Source: Globisporangium splendens (Eukaryota; Oomycota; Peronosporomycetes; Pythiales; Pythiaceae). Taken from it: a stretch of DNA of 64,000 bases. Each line of letters begins with the position of its first letter. The stretch's first letter is position 1. Where the stretch lies: the NCBI GenBank assembly GCA_006386115.1, contig VFIW01000018.1:496001-560000 (forward strand), written 5' to 3'. A program made the position numbers and the translations under genes. Positions 47,391 through 57,885 of this stretch are shown piece after piece. The notes under the pieces were generated by a model. That model was not told where the DNA came from. It ran no database searches and saw only the letters and a program-made list of their open reading frames with translations.

Positions 47391-50300
47391 TTAGTACGCG
47401 CCACGAAAATCCTTAAACTTGTTCTCGATGTCTTCCTTCAGCTCCGGGTCCACGGCATTGCGGACGCCGATCAGCGCCTTCGACACAGCCTCCGTGGCTC
47501 CGATCATCGGTCGCAGCACTGCAACTGGCACCGCACGGATCACCGAACGCACGTATCCCTGTGAACCAGTCTTCTTGTATTCCACGAGTGGCACAGCGAC
47601 GATCGTCTTCGCCGCGACATGCAACTCGCGTGACAGTGAATCGTACGCCTGGTAGAGTCCCTCTGTCGCGTTTGACGGCTGTTGGGTCAGGTACTGACGT
47701 CCACCAATGCCACCACCACTGTCTTGCGCACTTCGAATGCCGCCACCACCCATGCGGCGCGAGTTGCGTCGAATGCGGCTGGTGGCTTGACGATACTTGA
47801 GCTGTTTCTTTCGCAATGCGGATGACGTCGACACGACATCATCGGCATGCTCCAGCAACGCCTGCGTGCCCTGCGCCACCTTCGACGCCGTGTTCAACGT
47901 CTCAATGGTCACCGATTTCAAAAAGCTCTTCGCACCTTTCTTCAGACCGCGCACAAAGCGTCGATCTTTGCCATAATGCTCCATCGGCAGCAAAATCAAA
48001 TCAGCTGCACCGGATCCAATATTCGCAAATGGTCGCAATGGTGGCATGGACACACTCGCGACACACTTGTGGATTTGATGCCGCGAGATGTCGTTCACCC
48101 ATGACATCAGCACCTGCTCGCCAAATGCAGCCCAGCCGTCAATGCCGCTCATCTTGACGCGTCGAAGCACCAGCTCCATGCCTTCAAGCACAAACAAGTT
48201 GATCACTTCCAAGTAATCACCCGAGCGGAGCGCAGCATAGTCGACACGATTTGGTCGGTAGTCAATCTTGATCTTGCATGGACGCACGTCAATGCTCTGG
48301 AAAAACCAGCTTCCGAGGCTCACATCAGTCTCCTGCAAGTACGGGGTTGAAGGCGCGCTCATGACCGACATCTCGGTGCCGTCGATCCCCTTGGTTTCGT
48401 CCTCCAACTCCTCATCGTAAGAAGACGGCTGGCGCTGAGCTCCTGCACGCACTGTCGGATCTTCGATCGGAACGAACTGCCGCAGGAAACTCACCACTTC
48501 TTGGTCCAAGTTGATACGGAGAGGCAAAATGGTCACCTTCAGACGATGCTCTTCGCACAGATTTGGTCCTGGACGTACCGTCGTCAAATGCACGTGCACC
48601 ATACTGCTCCCACTCTCTCGAGGATGGGTGATATCGGATTTCCAGTAGCAAATCACTTTTCGGATTTGAGATGTAGAAATATAGTCCAAGATCTCAATGT
48701 CCCCCAATGCGATCACCGTGCTTGAAGCCAGCGGCTGAGTTTCTTCATCATTGAACATATCCACTCGCATTTGAATTTTTGAGACCATCAACTCCAACAT
48801 CTCTTCGGTTTTTCGACCGCTCTTCAGAGACCGCTTGCGCGTGTTCGTTGAACCACGATCATTGGTGACACCCTGAGTGTTGCTTCGGTCGTGTAGGTAC
48901 ACGGCTGCCGGGACGCTCTTTGCACCAGTGAAAAGTGAAGATCCTCCAGAAGTATCACTGTCGTTTCCAAAGAGGCTTGCACTGGAAGGTGAAGGAACGT
49001 AATCGTCCAGCAACGCATCCAGAAGCTTCACCTTCCTCTCTGTTGAAGGTTTGCTCTCTTGAGCAGCGACTTGAGTTGGTGCCACATTCCGGTCAGCACT
49101 AGACGGTTTACGCTCTAATGCAGCGCGGCTAGCTGCACTCTGCGCATCACTTGCCCAGTCAGAGCCACCAAAGAAGCGCATGCAAATGTTGAAATCGCGA
49201 AGCAGCACATGCTTGACAACAATTGGAGGACTCGCAACGACGCGCATGGCAGCATTCTCTCTTGCAATGCTCTTAATCGCATCGTCCGACTCCTTTTCTC
49301 CAAAGGAAAGCGACGCAGCAGCACCGCCGATAGGGATCTCAACATGGTGTGGGTAAATTCGAGATGGTGGACCAGTTCCTCCTTCCGCCGTATTCTCATC
49401 GTAAAACCAGCGTGCCGTCGGTTCATCGGGTGGAGACAGCACTGGCTGGTTAAACGATGTGTTCGACACTGTGTGACTGCTTGTTGACGAAGCAAATGAA
49501 GCGTGACGGGTAATAACTCGCGGCGAAGACATCCGTGGCGGCGACGACATTTCCTGGTACGACGCGCGATGTCTGGTATAGGAAGTATCGACCGACGCAC
49601 GCATATCATTGGAATCCTCGTCGTCGTCTTCATACATCTCATCCATGTCTCTGCCATCGTTCGATTCAATGTCCATCATGCGGTTAAACTTCGACTGCAA
49701 GTCTCTGTCAAGATTGAAATCCAACTCCACTTCGGTGCCTTCGTCATCACCTGCTCCAATAATGGACATCGACATTGCATTCCGAGTAGATTCATCACCA
49801 CTTTCGTCGATGCGATCCATCGGAAATCCTTCTTCTTCAAAGAAATCCATTCGTCGCGAAAAGTTCGACTCGGTGCCATCTGTTTGAATCTCGCTTAACT
49901 CAACATCGTTCGCATTCTGAAGTCCCCACCAGTTCTTTGACGCAGCCGGGAATGCGCCAACAGGGAATTGCTGCTTGTCTTCTAATTCATCCTCGAATGT
50001 GTCTTCACTATTTGCAAACGCATCTTGAGTTGCATTCCCAATGTCGTGCATAGCGAAAATATCTTCGTGATCAGAAAGTCGCTCATCGACAGCTTCAAAG
50101 TTTGCTGGTGACGGCGGTGGAGAACTGGCATCAAGAAACCCAGGCGAAGGCGGAGTGGATTGTCGAGGAGGGAGCCATCGGGCAGCTTGCTCAGAGTGAA
50201 GAACTGCGCTCTTGTCAGTAAGAGAGCCCACTGGGTGCAGGTGCTGCTCTTGAAATGGGGAAGCGTCCGTGGTCAGAGCGTCTGTACGATCCAAGAACCA

Positions 50301-53300
50301 AGGGTTGTCACTTGCTGGAGCAGCAGGTTCAGGTTCCATGAGGAAAGCACCTGCGCCACTTGATGCAGACGCATTCTCTGCATAGTAATCTTCGATCACC
50401 AGCTCATTGATCCGGATGCGCGGTTTGTTTTCGTCTTGTCGATACTTCATTCGAAGTTGGGTTGCAGACATTTCATCGTCACGATCCATGTTGTTAACCA
50501 TTCGGTCTTTTTGCTTCTGGATTTCGTCAAGCCGAGTCCGCAGCAGTCGCGCCTCTGTATCGGTAGCAGCTTGGGTCCCGGGGAAGATATGCTTACCACC
50601 ACCGAATGCGTTTTCGTCGATCTGTGCAAGCACATTGATGGAATCCCCTGAACTGCGTCTATTTCCATAGGATTCGTCAATGTTGGCGCTTAGATCACTT
50701 TTGCCGGCATAGCCTCCCTCATACCCGTCGTTGCCAACATAATTCGTGGTTGCGGATGACGATGGCTCTTTCGATGACCCAAGAGTACGAGTTTTCTTCT
50801 TTGCAGAACCCAAATTCGTAACGACGGAAACACTCGTAGCATCCTTGACGCGATCCAAACCAACGTATGCAGTCGTATCTCTCGGTTCTTCTTCAATCGC
50901 CAATTGGTCCGCCCACGTCGACAGCAACTCGATCAGGGTATTGAACGAGTCAAAGCATGCATAAATGTTTGCAGTCCCGAGGTTCAGCTCCACTGATAAT
51001 TCTGGGAACGTCGAAGCCGGAGATTTGGTTTCTACGCTTGGTGCCGCATTATTTGGAGCCGGAACGAGGCTTCGCAGGAAAATATCCACAAAGTCCATTG
51101 TCACCATCTTCAAGAAGCCATTCTTTTCCAAGAACATGAGCAACGAGGGATATGCCGCCGCGAAGGCAGATACGTGTCTATCAAGAGCAAAGCTCAGCGT
51201 CTTTTTGCCATCTTGTTTTGGTCTCGTAAACATTTCACGCCCCAAAATGCAGTCGTCGATCTCCTCGTAACTGCTTCTTGTATGCGCCAAAAAGAGCTGC
51301 ATATCTTTCACGACGATCTTGTATCCTTGCATCACTGCTCCTGTGACAACGTTTGAAGACACGCTTACACCTCCAAGCTGGATAATAATTCGCGAAGTCA
51401 GCATCATTGGCGCATAATCCACCAACACGTCGTAGAAATTGACAAACAGCTTTGTGAAAATCGTTTTCGGTGGCACCGCAAGCTTTACGACCTCCTGTGT
51501 CCCATTGTGGAATGCTTGGATCATTTCAGTGGCTTCTTCTGGTGACATGCTCGCAGAATCAAGTGGGATGATTGGAGTAGGATACTCCAAGAGCACCATC
51601 TCGAGCAACTGGAACAACCACATCGAAGTCACATCGTATCGAAGACTCACGTGCGAAAAATGCAGCTCAGCCTTCATCTCTCTCATCTCTTGCGTTTGAT
51701 CGGCGATATCGACCCCCACAAAGATAATCGGCGCGTCAGATACTCCATAAGGTGTTTTATAAATAATTGGAACCACCACCTTGGTCTCGCCGTTTTCTTC
51801 CAGCAAGGTCATGTTGCGCGCCGACACATGCGCTCGAGACGTCAACTGCCCCATCCATTGCGAAACTTGGAAAATCTTGAGCTTCTCAAACGTGAAGTGA
51901 TACGAGAAGAGGATCGACTTGTCTTCTTCTGTACCCTGCGTCGATGTTGCCTTAGAAGCTGGCACTCGGTCGCAAATCTTTAATGCTCCTTCCTCTACCA
52001 ACACGTTCACGCTCATATAGTTTGGCATCAAACGATGGCGGGCTGACGCAGTGGCCATCATCTGATTGTAGCCATTGATGTCAATCGGGTTAATCATCAA
52101 CAGCGCATCGAACAGCACCATCAAACGATCCAACGTGGACTTCATCAATCCGGCACTTGCATGGGGGATCACGATATCTAAGCTGAACAGGGAGGCATCT
52201 GCAGCTGCATCTTCAAATTGTTCCGTGCGCATCACAGCATCGAGGCTCCATCCATTCAGCCCGACACGACCACCATCGTTATCCTCCCCAACTGATTTCA
52301 TATCTTGGTTGCCGACTGTAGCTGCATCAGAGTGTTGATTTGAGTCTTGGGAGAGATTTTTCTTGCTCGCCATCGCCGCACGGATGTCATCATGCGACGG
52401 TGTTTGCAGTCGTAGTCTCAGTGAGCACTTTTGCAATGAAGTTGCGTCAGCATTTCCAGTAATCATAATTGCTTTCTCTAACCGATTCGATCGCTGGTTT
52501 CCCGACTCAGGTGTAACCAACACGACTTTCGTCTGGTCAAACGTAATGGCAAACTCCGACAGCCATGGCAACTGCACTCGCTTGCGCTCATTGTGTCGAC
52601 TTTCTTCACTTCCACCAGCAGCATCGGAACTTGACGAATTGACTTTCACGCCCTCTAACGTTAAAACCAACTTGTCTTCGCACAAACCGCGCTTAGAAGA
52701 TTGACCGAACCGAATGAGGTCGCTGTTCACCATCGGAAAGCGCAGGGATATCTCAACACAATCGGTACTGAGATCCATCTTTCGCAAGTAGTCAACCACT
52801 GCTGCACTCTGCGAGCTCGTTTCGGACGCTTTCGCATTTGCGGCCGACTCCTCCATCATCTTCATGTACCGATGCGCACGATCTAGAATATGCATATCCC
52901 ACTCCAGAAGAATCGGCTGAGCTTGAATGTGCAATGCCAACGAATCGATCGTCTGCACGTCTTGGTCCGGCTTGAAATCGATACGAAGCTGCATCGAGAT
53001 ATTGGACGGCAAGTGTACTTTCCGTCCTGTAGCAGGCGAGTAGTCCACAAACTGAAGCACCATTGTTGAGAGCATCTCGCTTTCATCTTCGTCAATATCC
53101 ATCGACATTCTCGGCAGGATCTTTTCGCTGACGCTAACGCTTCCCATATTCATCGACACGATCGAATGGTGCGGGTACGTCAACGCCGTGCACAATATGT
53201 CTTTAAACGTCAGCTCGAGACGCTCCATACCATCGACCGAAGGCAAATGAGACGATTTCGGAGGCACGTGTTCTGCGGCACTGTCACCGTTCGCTTCTTC

Positions 53301-55022
53301 CTTTTCTCCTTCGCCATTGTCATCATCATCTGGAAGATCATCATATAGCAGGACAATCTCGCATTCCAGCAGGTGTAATTTGACTCGATTGACAACCTGT
53401 CGCGAGCTTCTCGTTTGCGGAAGAGATGCAGATCGAGACATCGACGCTCGGTTAGTCTGGAACGCATCGTCATCACTGCTCTCATTGTCATAGAGCGCTG
53501 ACGCATACATCGATTGAGCCATGACGCTGGTGGCTCCAAAATGCACATTCCCTGAAATGGAGCTGGTGCCTGGATCACATTCGAAAAAGCTGTCATCGTC
53601 ATCCAAGTCCGATAGCCCGCAACTCTCGACACTCTCAGCAGCCGACAATTTTCTCGTCGGAAACGCACTCTCACGGGGCGATTGTGGCGCTCTGTTTGCA
53701 CTGGCTCGCCTTTGCACCATTTTCAAATCGTCATGGGTCTGGCGATATTGCACCAAGAGCTGCTCAATACGACTAAATTCTTTCAGCGAAAGGTTCACCG
53801 TTCCATCGTCACCGCCATGATCGCTGTCTGCATCGTCGTCTTTCATCCACGCAGGTTGTTGCTCGCAAATGGATTGATACATCGATGTTGCTGACCTGTA
53901 TGGATCTTTCTTTTCAATCGCACTCAGATCCGTTGAGAACGCGTCAATCAGTGTGCCTAACTCTGGAAAATGCTGTGGCTGAAGCACGATCCGAATCGAG
54001 TGGAAGAAAATATCCGCATCGATCGCGGGAGCTTCCAGCGCCTCGTAGTGCGATATCTTTACCTGCACGTAACACTGTCTCGACGGATCACTCGCGAGAA
54101 ATGGATGCAGAATCAAATCTGTTGGGTCGCTGATCCCCGCACGAACGCTGTCTTCGTCAGGACTCAGTAACAGCTCCATACTCACGCCTCGAAACTTGAT
54201 GCCTTTCTGCGAGATGCCAAACATAGTACTCGCTGCCATCGATTGCATGCCCGTGCCAAAGCTCTGAGCGCCTCCTCCTCCATCAAAGCTGCTTCGTCCA
54301 TAGCCATACACGCTCTCTACTTCGCTCGCCGATTCGTCCGTGAATTGTGCCCAATCCAGTTTGCACAGAAGCGCGACATCGCGACCGCGGTGCTGTTCTC
54401 CGGTCTCGAGTCGCAGACAAATGTTCGACAGCGTCACCTTGATCTTCGACGTCACCTGCTCGATCCAACTGGCGACAAAATCGAGCCCTTCCTGCGAAAC
54501 CTCATCAGTATGCTCGTTTTTGTTGGGCTTGATTGATGGGCTGGCGCTGTCTTTGTTGGAGGCATTTTTTGACGCCACCGCTCCCGTCGCTGCACTGTTT
54601 CCTTTCTGCGCTTGCGATGCTGCGGCTCCGCTCGATGCCGAGCTTTCCGCACTGCTCTCCTCATAGTTGAAGGCGTCGTTGTCCTCCTCACGGCTCAGTG
54701 GCACCAGCACGATCTCGATGTCGTCCACTTCGACCAGACAGCTCTCGCTCATGATGTTCGCATACGAGATCGAGACGCGCACCGAGCCCAGATACCCCTT
54801 TTTCACGCGGAACGGCAGCCCATGCGCTTCGCACAATTCCGCATTCAGCACTCCCGCATTCAGCAGCAAGTCGCATAATTCGATCTTGCCCGAGCGCAGG
54901 TGCACGTCCAACTGGTCGAGATCCAAGTTGTCGTCGGCGAGGAAGCGGCCGATCATGCGCTTCAGCACAAACTTGTACAGCCGCTTGAGCGCCGGATCTG
55001 TTAGGTGCTTGAAAAACTGCAT
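47391..55022 (-). CDS. ATG2: ATG2, autophagy lipid-transfer protein
   Basis: A single uninterrupted frame of 2543 residues. The first ~110 residues are a chorein/VPS13-type N-terminus (LYKFVLKRMIGRFL, LDLDQLDVHLRSGKIELCDL, then VKKGYLGSVRVSISYANIMS and CLVEVDDIEIVLVPL), the membrane-insertion end of a bridge-like lipid channel. A long middle follows with acidic, Ser-rich insertions. The C-terminal third has CKIKIDYRPNRVDYAALRSG, the ATG2 CAD-type motif, then HQIHKCVASVSMPPLRPFAN and GAADLILLPMEHYGKDRRFV, the ATG2_C amphipathic region. Together these separate it from VPS13. ATG2 moves phospholipids from the ER to growing autophagosomes with WIPI proteins and ATG9. The length exceeds human ATG2A, mainly through disordered insertions. 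The absence of introns over 7.6 kb is striking. Confidence 0.93.
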   Translation of the reverse strand: MQFFKHLTDPALKRLYKFVLKRMIGRFLADDNLDLDQLDVHLRSGKIELCDLLLNAGVLNAELCEAHGLPFRVKKGYLGSVRVSISYANIMSESCLVEVDDIEIVLVPLSREEDNDAFNYEESSAESSASSGAAASQAQKGNSAATGAVASKNASNKDSASPSIKPNKNEHTDEVSQEGLDFVASWIEQVTSKIKVTLSNICLRLETGEQHRGRDVALLCKLDWAQFTDESASEVESVYGYGRSSFDGGGGAQSFGTGMQSMAASTMFGISQKGIKFRGVSMELLLSPDEDSVRAGISDPTDLILHPFLASDPSRQCYVQVKISHYEALEAPAIDADIFFHSIRIVLQPQHFPELGTLIDAFSTDLSAIEKKDPYRSATSMYQSICEQQPAWMKDDDADSDHGGDDGTVNLSLKEFSRIEQLLVQYRQTHDDLKMVQRRASANRAPQSPRESAFPTRKLSAAESVESCGLSDLDDDDSFFECDPGTSSISGNVHFGATSVMAQSMYASALYDNESSDDDAFQTNRASMSRSASLPQTRSSRQVVNRVKLHLLECEIVLLYDDLPDDDDNGEGEKEEANGDSAAEHVPPKSSHLPSVDGMERLELTFKDILCTALTYPHHSIVSMNMGSVSVSEKILPRMSMDIDEDESEMLSTMVLQFVDYSPATGRKVHLPSNISMQLRIDFKPDQDVQTIDSLALHIQAQPILLEWDMHILDRAHRYMKMMEESAANAKASETSSQSAAVVDYLRKMDLSTDCVEISLRFPMVNSDLIRFGQSSKRGLCEDKLVLTLEGVKVNSSSSDAAGGSEESRHNERKRVQLPWLSEFAITFDQTKVVLVTPESGNQRSNRLEKAIMITGNADATSLQKCSLRLRLQTPSHDDIRAAMASKKNLSQDSNQHSDAATVGNQDMKSVGEDNDGGRVGLNGWSLDAVMRTEQFEDAAADASLFSLDIVIPHASAGLMKSTLDRLMVLFDALLMINPIDINGYNQMMATASARHRLMPNYMSVNVLVEEGALKICDRVPASKATSTQGTEEDKSILFSYHFTFEKLKIFQVSQWMGQLTSRAHVSARNMTLLEENGETKVVVPIIYKTPYGVSDAPIIFVGVDIADQTQEMREMKAELHFSHVSLRYDVTSMWLFQLLEMVLLEYPTPIIPLDSASMSPEEATEMIQAFHNGTQEVVKLAVPPKTIFTKLFVNFYDVLVDYAPMMLTSRIIIQLGGVSVSSNVVTGAVMQGYKIVVKDMQLFLAHTRSSYEEIDDCILGREMFTRPKQDGKKTLSFALDRHVSAFAAAYPSLLMFLEKNGFLKMVTMDFVDIFLRSLVPAPNNAAPSVETKSPASTFPELSVELNLGTANIYACFDSFNTLIELLSTWADQLAIEEEPRDTTAYVGLDRVKDATSVSVVTNLGSAKKKTRTLGSSKEPSSSATTNYVGNDGYEGGYAGKSDLSANIDESYGNRRSSGDSINVLAQIDENAFGGGKHIFPGTQAATDTEARLLRTRLDEIQKQKDRMVNNMDRDDEMSATQLRMKYRQDENKPRIRINELVIEDYYAENASASSGAGAFLMEPEPAAPASDNPWFLDRTDALTTDASPFQEQHLHPVGSLTDKSAVLHSEQAARWLPPRQSTPPSPGFLDASSPPPSPANFEAVDERLSDHEDIFAMHDIGNATQDAFANSEDTFEDELEDKQQFPVGAFPAASKNWWGLQNANDVELSEIQTDGTESNFSRRMDFFEEEGFPMDRIDESGDESTRNAMSMSIIGAGDDEGTEVELDFNLDRDLQSKFNRMMDIESNDGRDMDEMYEDDDEDSNDMRASVDTSYTRHRASYQEMSSPPRMSSPRVITRHASFASSTSSHTVSNTSFNQPVLSPPDEPTARWFYDENTAEGGTGPPSRIYPHHVEIPIGGAAASLSFGEKESDDAIKSIARENAAMRVVASPPIVVKHVLLRDFNICMRFFGGSDWASDAQSAASRAALERKPSSADRNVAPTQVAAQESKPSTERKVKLLDALLDDYVPSPSSASLFGNDSDTSGGSSLFTGAKSVPAAVYLHDRSNTQGVTNDRGSTNTRKRSLKSGRKTEEMLELMVSKIQMRVDMFNDEETQPLASSTVIALGDIEILDYISTSQIRKVICYWKSDITHPRESGSSMVHVHLTTVRPGPNLCEEHRLKVTILPLRINLDQEVVSFLRQFVPIEDPTVRAGAQRQPSSYDEELEDETKGIDGTEMSVMSAPSTPYLQETDVSLGSWFFQSIDVRPCKIKIDYRPNRVDYAALRSGDYLEVINLFVLEGMELVLRRVKMSGIDGWAAFGEQVLMSWVNDISRHQIHKCVASVSMPPLRPFANIGSGAADLILLPMEHYGKDRRFVRGLKKGAKSFLKSVTIETLNTASKVAQGTQALLEHADDVVSTSSALRKKQLKYRQATSRIRRNSRRMGGGGIRSAQDSGGGIGGRQYLTQQPSNATEGLYQAYDSLSRELHVAAKTIVAVPLVEYKKTGSQGYVRSVIRAVPVAVLRPMIGATEAVSKALIGVRNAVDPELKEDIENKFKDFRGAY

Positions 55023-56454
55023 TTTTTAAAATTCTCTCTTTCTCGCCTTGCCTCTTGCGTTCTCTCCACGGAGCTTCCTTGTACTCGTCGTATGCGACAA
55101 ACGGCAACTATTCACCCGCAAGAAAAGACGACGACCTTGGGCAAATGCGAACGAAAGGCGCGCTTCAACCTCGGGCTTGCGCTTCTCCCTGCTCTTTCCC
55201 AGCAGACGCACACCGACTACGCACAAGCGCTCTTGCTTTCTGCGCTGTTCCGCCGCGAAGCTCAGCAAGAGACGTTGTGTGCGCGTGTGTGTGTTTGTCC
55301 CACGCGCGTTCGCACGCTCTCAGCTCGCCGAGAACGCAAGCAAACACGCAAAGCACAGATTCAGGTGAACGACGATGCGCCGCAGCAAGACCCGAATAAA
55401 TAGGCGGAGTGGCTCAACACGATCGACTCCCGTGGCGAGAACCCCAATGTGAGCGTATCTCTCTCTCCTGCAGCTTCTTCCTATTATTGTCGAGTGCGCG
55501 CCGCTCTTTCTTTCTTCACAAGCAGAGAAGAAAAATAAACCCAGGAAAGAAGAACAATGATAAATTACCGCGCAAAGCGCAGTCTCTGACGTAATATGCA
55601 AATACAGAGGCAGACTGCCGCGAAAACGGCCACCTTTGTCAGATTGCTTGCATGTAGTTTACGAGATGGTATGCAAATGAAGAGGTAAATGTGCATGCAG
55701 AAAAAGAGGTTGAAATTTTTGGAGTGTGTTGCACTCACACAGATCTACTACTGTAAAGAAGGCAAAATGTCTGCTTGTGTTGCGCAAGGGGTGCAAAGTA
55801 TCCGGATGTGGGAGTGTTTGTTCGTGCATGAAGAGGTGTTGTGGCAAGTTGCAGTTGCAGCAAACAAACTTTCATGCAAGCGCTGTCTTCTGGTTTAAAG
55901 ATAGAGCGAATTCGCTGTGCATATATAGACGAGGGTGGTGTTCATGGCGATTGCAATCAGGCTGTGGATGGAGCAAGCGAGAAAGTGCACAGTTTCTTTG
56001 CCATCACGTGCATGCGGCAAGCAACAAACCCTTTGATTCCGGCGGCAGTCCCTTGCATAAGCAACTTCAAACTTCAACCCTTCAAAGAACAAACCTGAGC
56101 GAGAACACTTGGCTTTAACGGCACTCCCTTTTCATGCACGTATCGAATGTTTTTCTGGATTCTGCAGATACAGACCCTTCATGCTCGTAAAGCCAGGGAG
56201 AAAAGAGTCTGAGAAAGGAGCAGTCTGAAACCCACACACAACCCCACACAAGAATTCCAACACATATCAGCTGCAAACCGATACAAACCATACGACCATC
56301 ACTCGCACCACGCTTCGGTATCCGGACACTTCAACATGTCTTATCCACAGTTTTCTCTCTATATCAGTACATTGGCATTTGAGACGACTCGACACTTACG
56401 TTCTACCTCGCAGTACAGCATACTGCCGTTCTACCTTCCGTTCTACTCTATTAT
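55023..56454. other. Long intergenic region upstream of ATG2
   Basis: About 1.4 kb with no convincing gene on either strand. It includes the ATG2 5' flank with C/T-rich sequence and, further right, the 3' end of the PH-domain gene. Open frames here lack domains, splice sites in phase or codon bias. Confidence 0.45.
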
Positions 56455-57471
56455 CTACTCACTTCCTTCATGCTGCAGCACACTCGCAATGCGCTTGTGC
56501 CACTGCGCTGTGGTCGCAGGTGTACAGCCCGCGATGCGGATCCGTTGGCCGTCGTCCATGGTGAGCTCCAACCAGAAGCCCCGCTTGCACAGGCGCACCG
56601 TCGCGATCTTCCCGTAGAAATCGACCCACCGACCCTCCTGATTCACGGAAAAGCCCGAGAGATGCCGCTGCGAGAGCACAAAGTAGAGCCGCGTCGCCGA
56701 CGAGAAGAGCCAATTGAGGCACAACACGCGCTTCCGCACGTGGAGCCATCCAGTGAAGCTCACATCGAGCGCATTAGCAGTCGCGTCGACGTCAAAAGCG
56801 TCGCGACGAGGCCATGGGGCTTCTAGTTGCGCCATGGGACCATGATCGCGGCGCAAGGAACGTTGATGAGGACGCTCAAAGATGGATCCGTCGCGCCGTT
56901 TGCGCTCGTACGCGATCGCGGCTCGGAACGCGGCAACCCAGTCCTCAAACTCGGCGATCTCGTGGCCCGCATGAGCCCAAATGCGTCTGTGCTCGTCGTC
57001 GATGAGCATGAGTCCGCGGTTAATGCAGTGCAGTCGCTCGACGCCTGTGAGGAAGTGGTGACCGAGCCGTTGCGACGTGCTGCGGTTGTCGCTGAAGTAC
57101 GAGAACTGCGCGCCGTCCAGGATGCAAAAGCGCCACTTGAACTCGCGCTTCCGATTCGATTCGATGAACAACCAGCCGAAAAACACGCGGTCATTGCGGA
57201 AAATCGCTTCGTCTTGTGGTGCATCATGGTGGTGGTGATAGGCACTATTGCTCAGAGATGGTCGGGTCGAGCGCACGACACACGTCAGCGAACACGAGCG
57301 ACGCGCCGAAGAATGGGGATTGCCACCGAGTGTGCTCTTGTCATCACTATTGGCATCTGCTTGCTTCGCTGGAGAACGACACGTTGGCTCTAGACTCCGA
57401 TGTGCGGCTGGAGCATCGGAGAACGAATTCAGTTCGTGAGAAGTGCTTGGAAGCGTCGTCGACTTTTGCAT
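56455..57471 (-). CDS. Double PH-domain protein
   Basis: An intronless 338-residue protein. A Ser/Arg/His-rich N-terminus of ~90 residues precedes PH domain 1 at ~97-190: FFGWLFIESNRKREFKWRFC, then FSYFSDNRS, and a final helix EFEDWVAAFRAAIAY with the invariant Trp. PH domain 2 is at ~235-332: SFTGWLHVRKRVLCLNWLFS, LYFVLSQRHLSGF, VRLCKRGFWLELTMDD, and a final helix TAQWHKRIASVLQ, again with the conserved Trp. PH pairs usually bind phosphoinositides or proteins at membranes. No catalytic domain is attached. It is transcribed divergently from the Mid1/NALF-like gene. Confidence 0.8.
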   Translation of the reverse strand: MQKSTTLPSTSHELNSFSDAPAAHRSLEPTCRSPAKQADANSDDKSTLGGNPHSSARRSCSLTCVVRSTRPSLSNSAYHHHHDAPQDEAIFRNDRVFFGWLFIESNRKREFKWRFCILDGAQFSYFSDNRSTSQRLGHHFLTGVERLHCINRGLMLIDDEHRRIWAHAGHEIAEFEDWVAAFRAAIAYERKRRDGSIFERPHQRSLRRDHGPMAQLEAPWPRRDAFDVDATANALDVSFTGWLHVRKRVLCLNWLFSSATRLYFVLSQRHLSGFSVNQEGRWVDFYGKIATVRLCKRGFWLELTMDDGQRIRIAGCTPATTAQWHKRIASVLQHEGSE

Positions 57472-57885
57472 TGGACGGTTGAATTTGCTGATTCGCGGGA
57501 AGTCAAAGAATGCGCAGCCACTGCACGCTCGTTGCCTTGCACTATCTCTTATTGCCAGCTTGACTCGGGACGAAGATTCTTATTTCTCGACGTGCTGCAA
57601 AATTTTCGCGTCTTATTTTCGATTGCTGGTGCCATCGCCGTGCTTCCCAATTGTAGCCAAGGTCGCCTCTCCCGACACATGCATAGCATATAGTTAGCTC
57701 GCGTCATGCACTCAGCCGTTTCTCTCGTGATTCCTCGTTTCGGCCATTTCGCCATCCGTTTCACGCCACGAGCGCAGACAAATATGAAAAACAGCACGCG
57801 CTACTTCAATACCCCATGACTCTCCCTCACGTCTGGAACTAGTAGTGAGCTTTAACTACGAAGTATCCATCGTGCCATTCGCTCA
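57472..57885. promoter_or_regulatory. Divergent promoter region, PH protein and Mid1/NALF-like gene
   Basis: Must carry both promoters. I see no shared motif and no gene. Confidence 0.35.
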
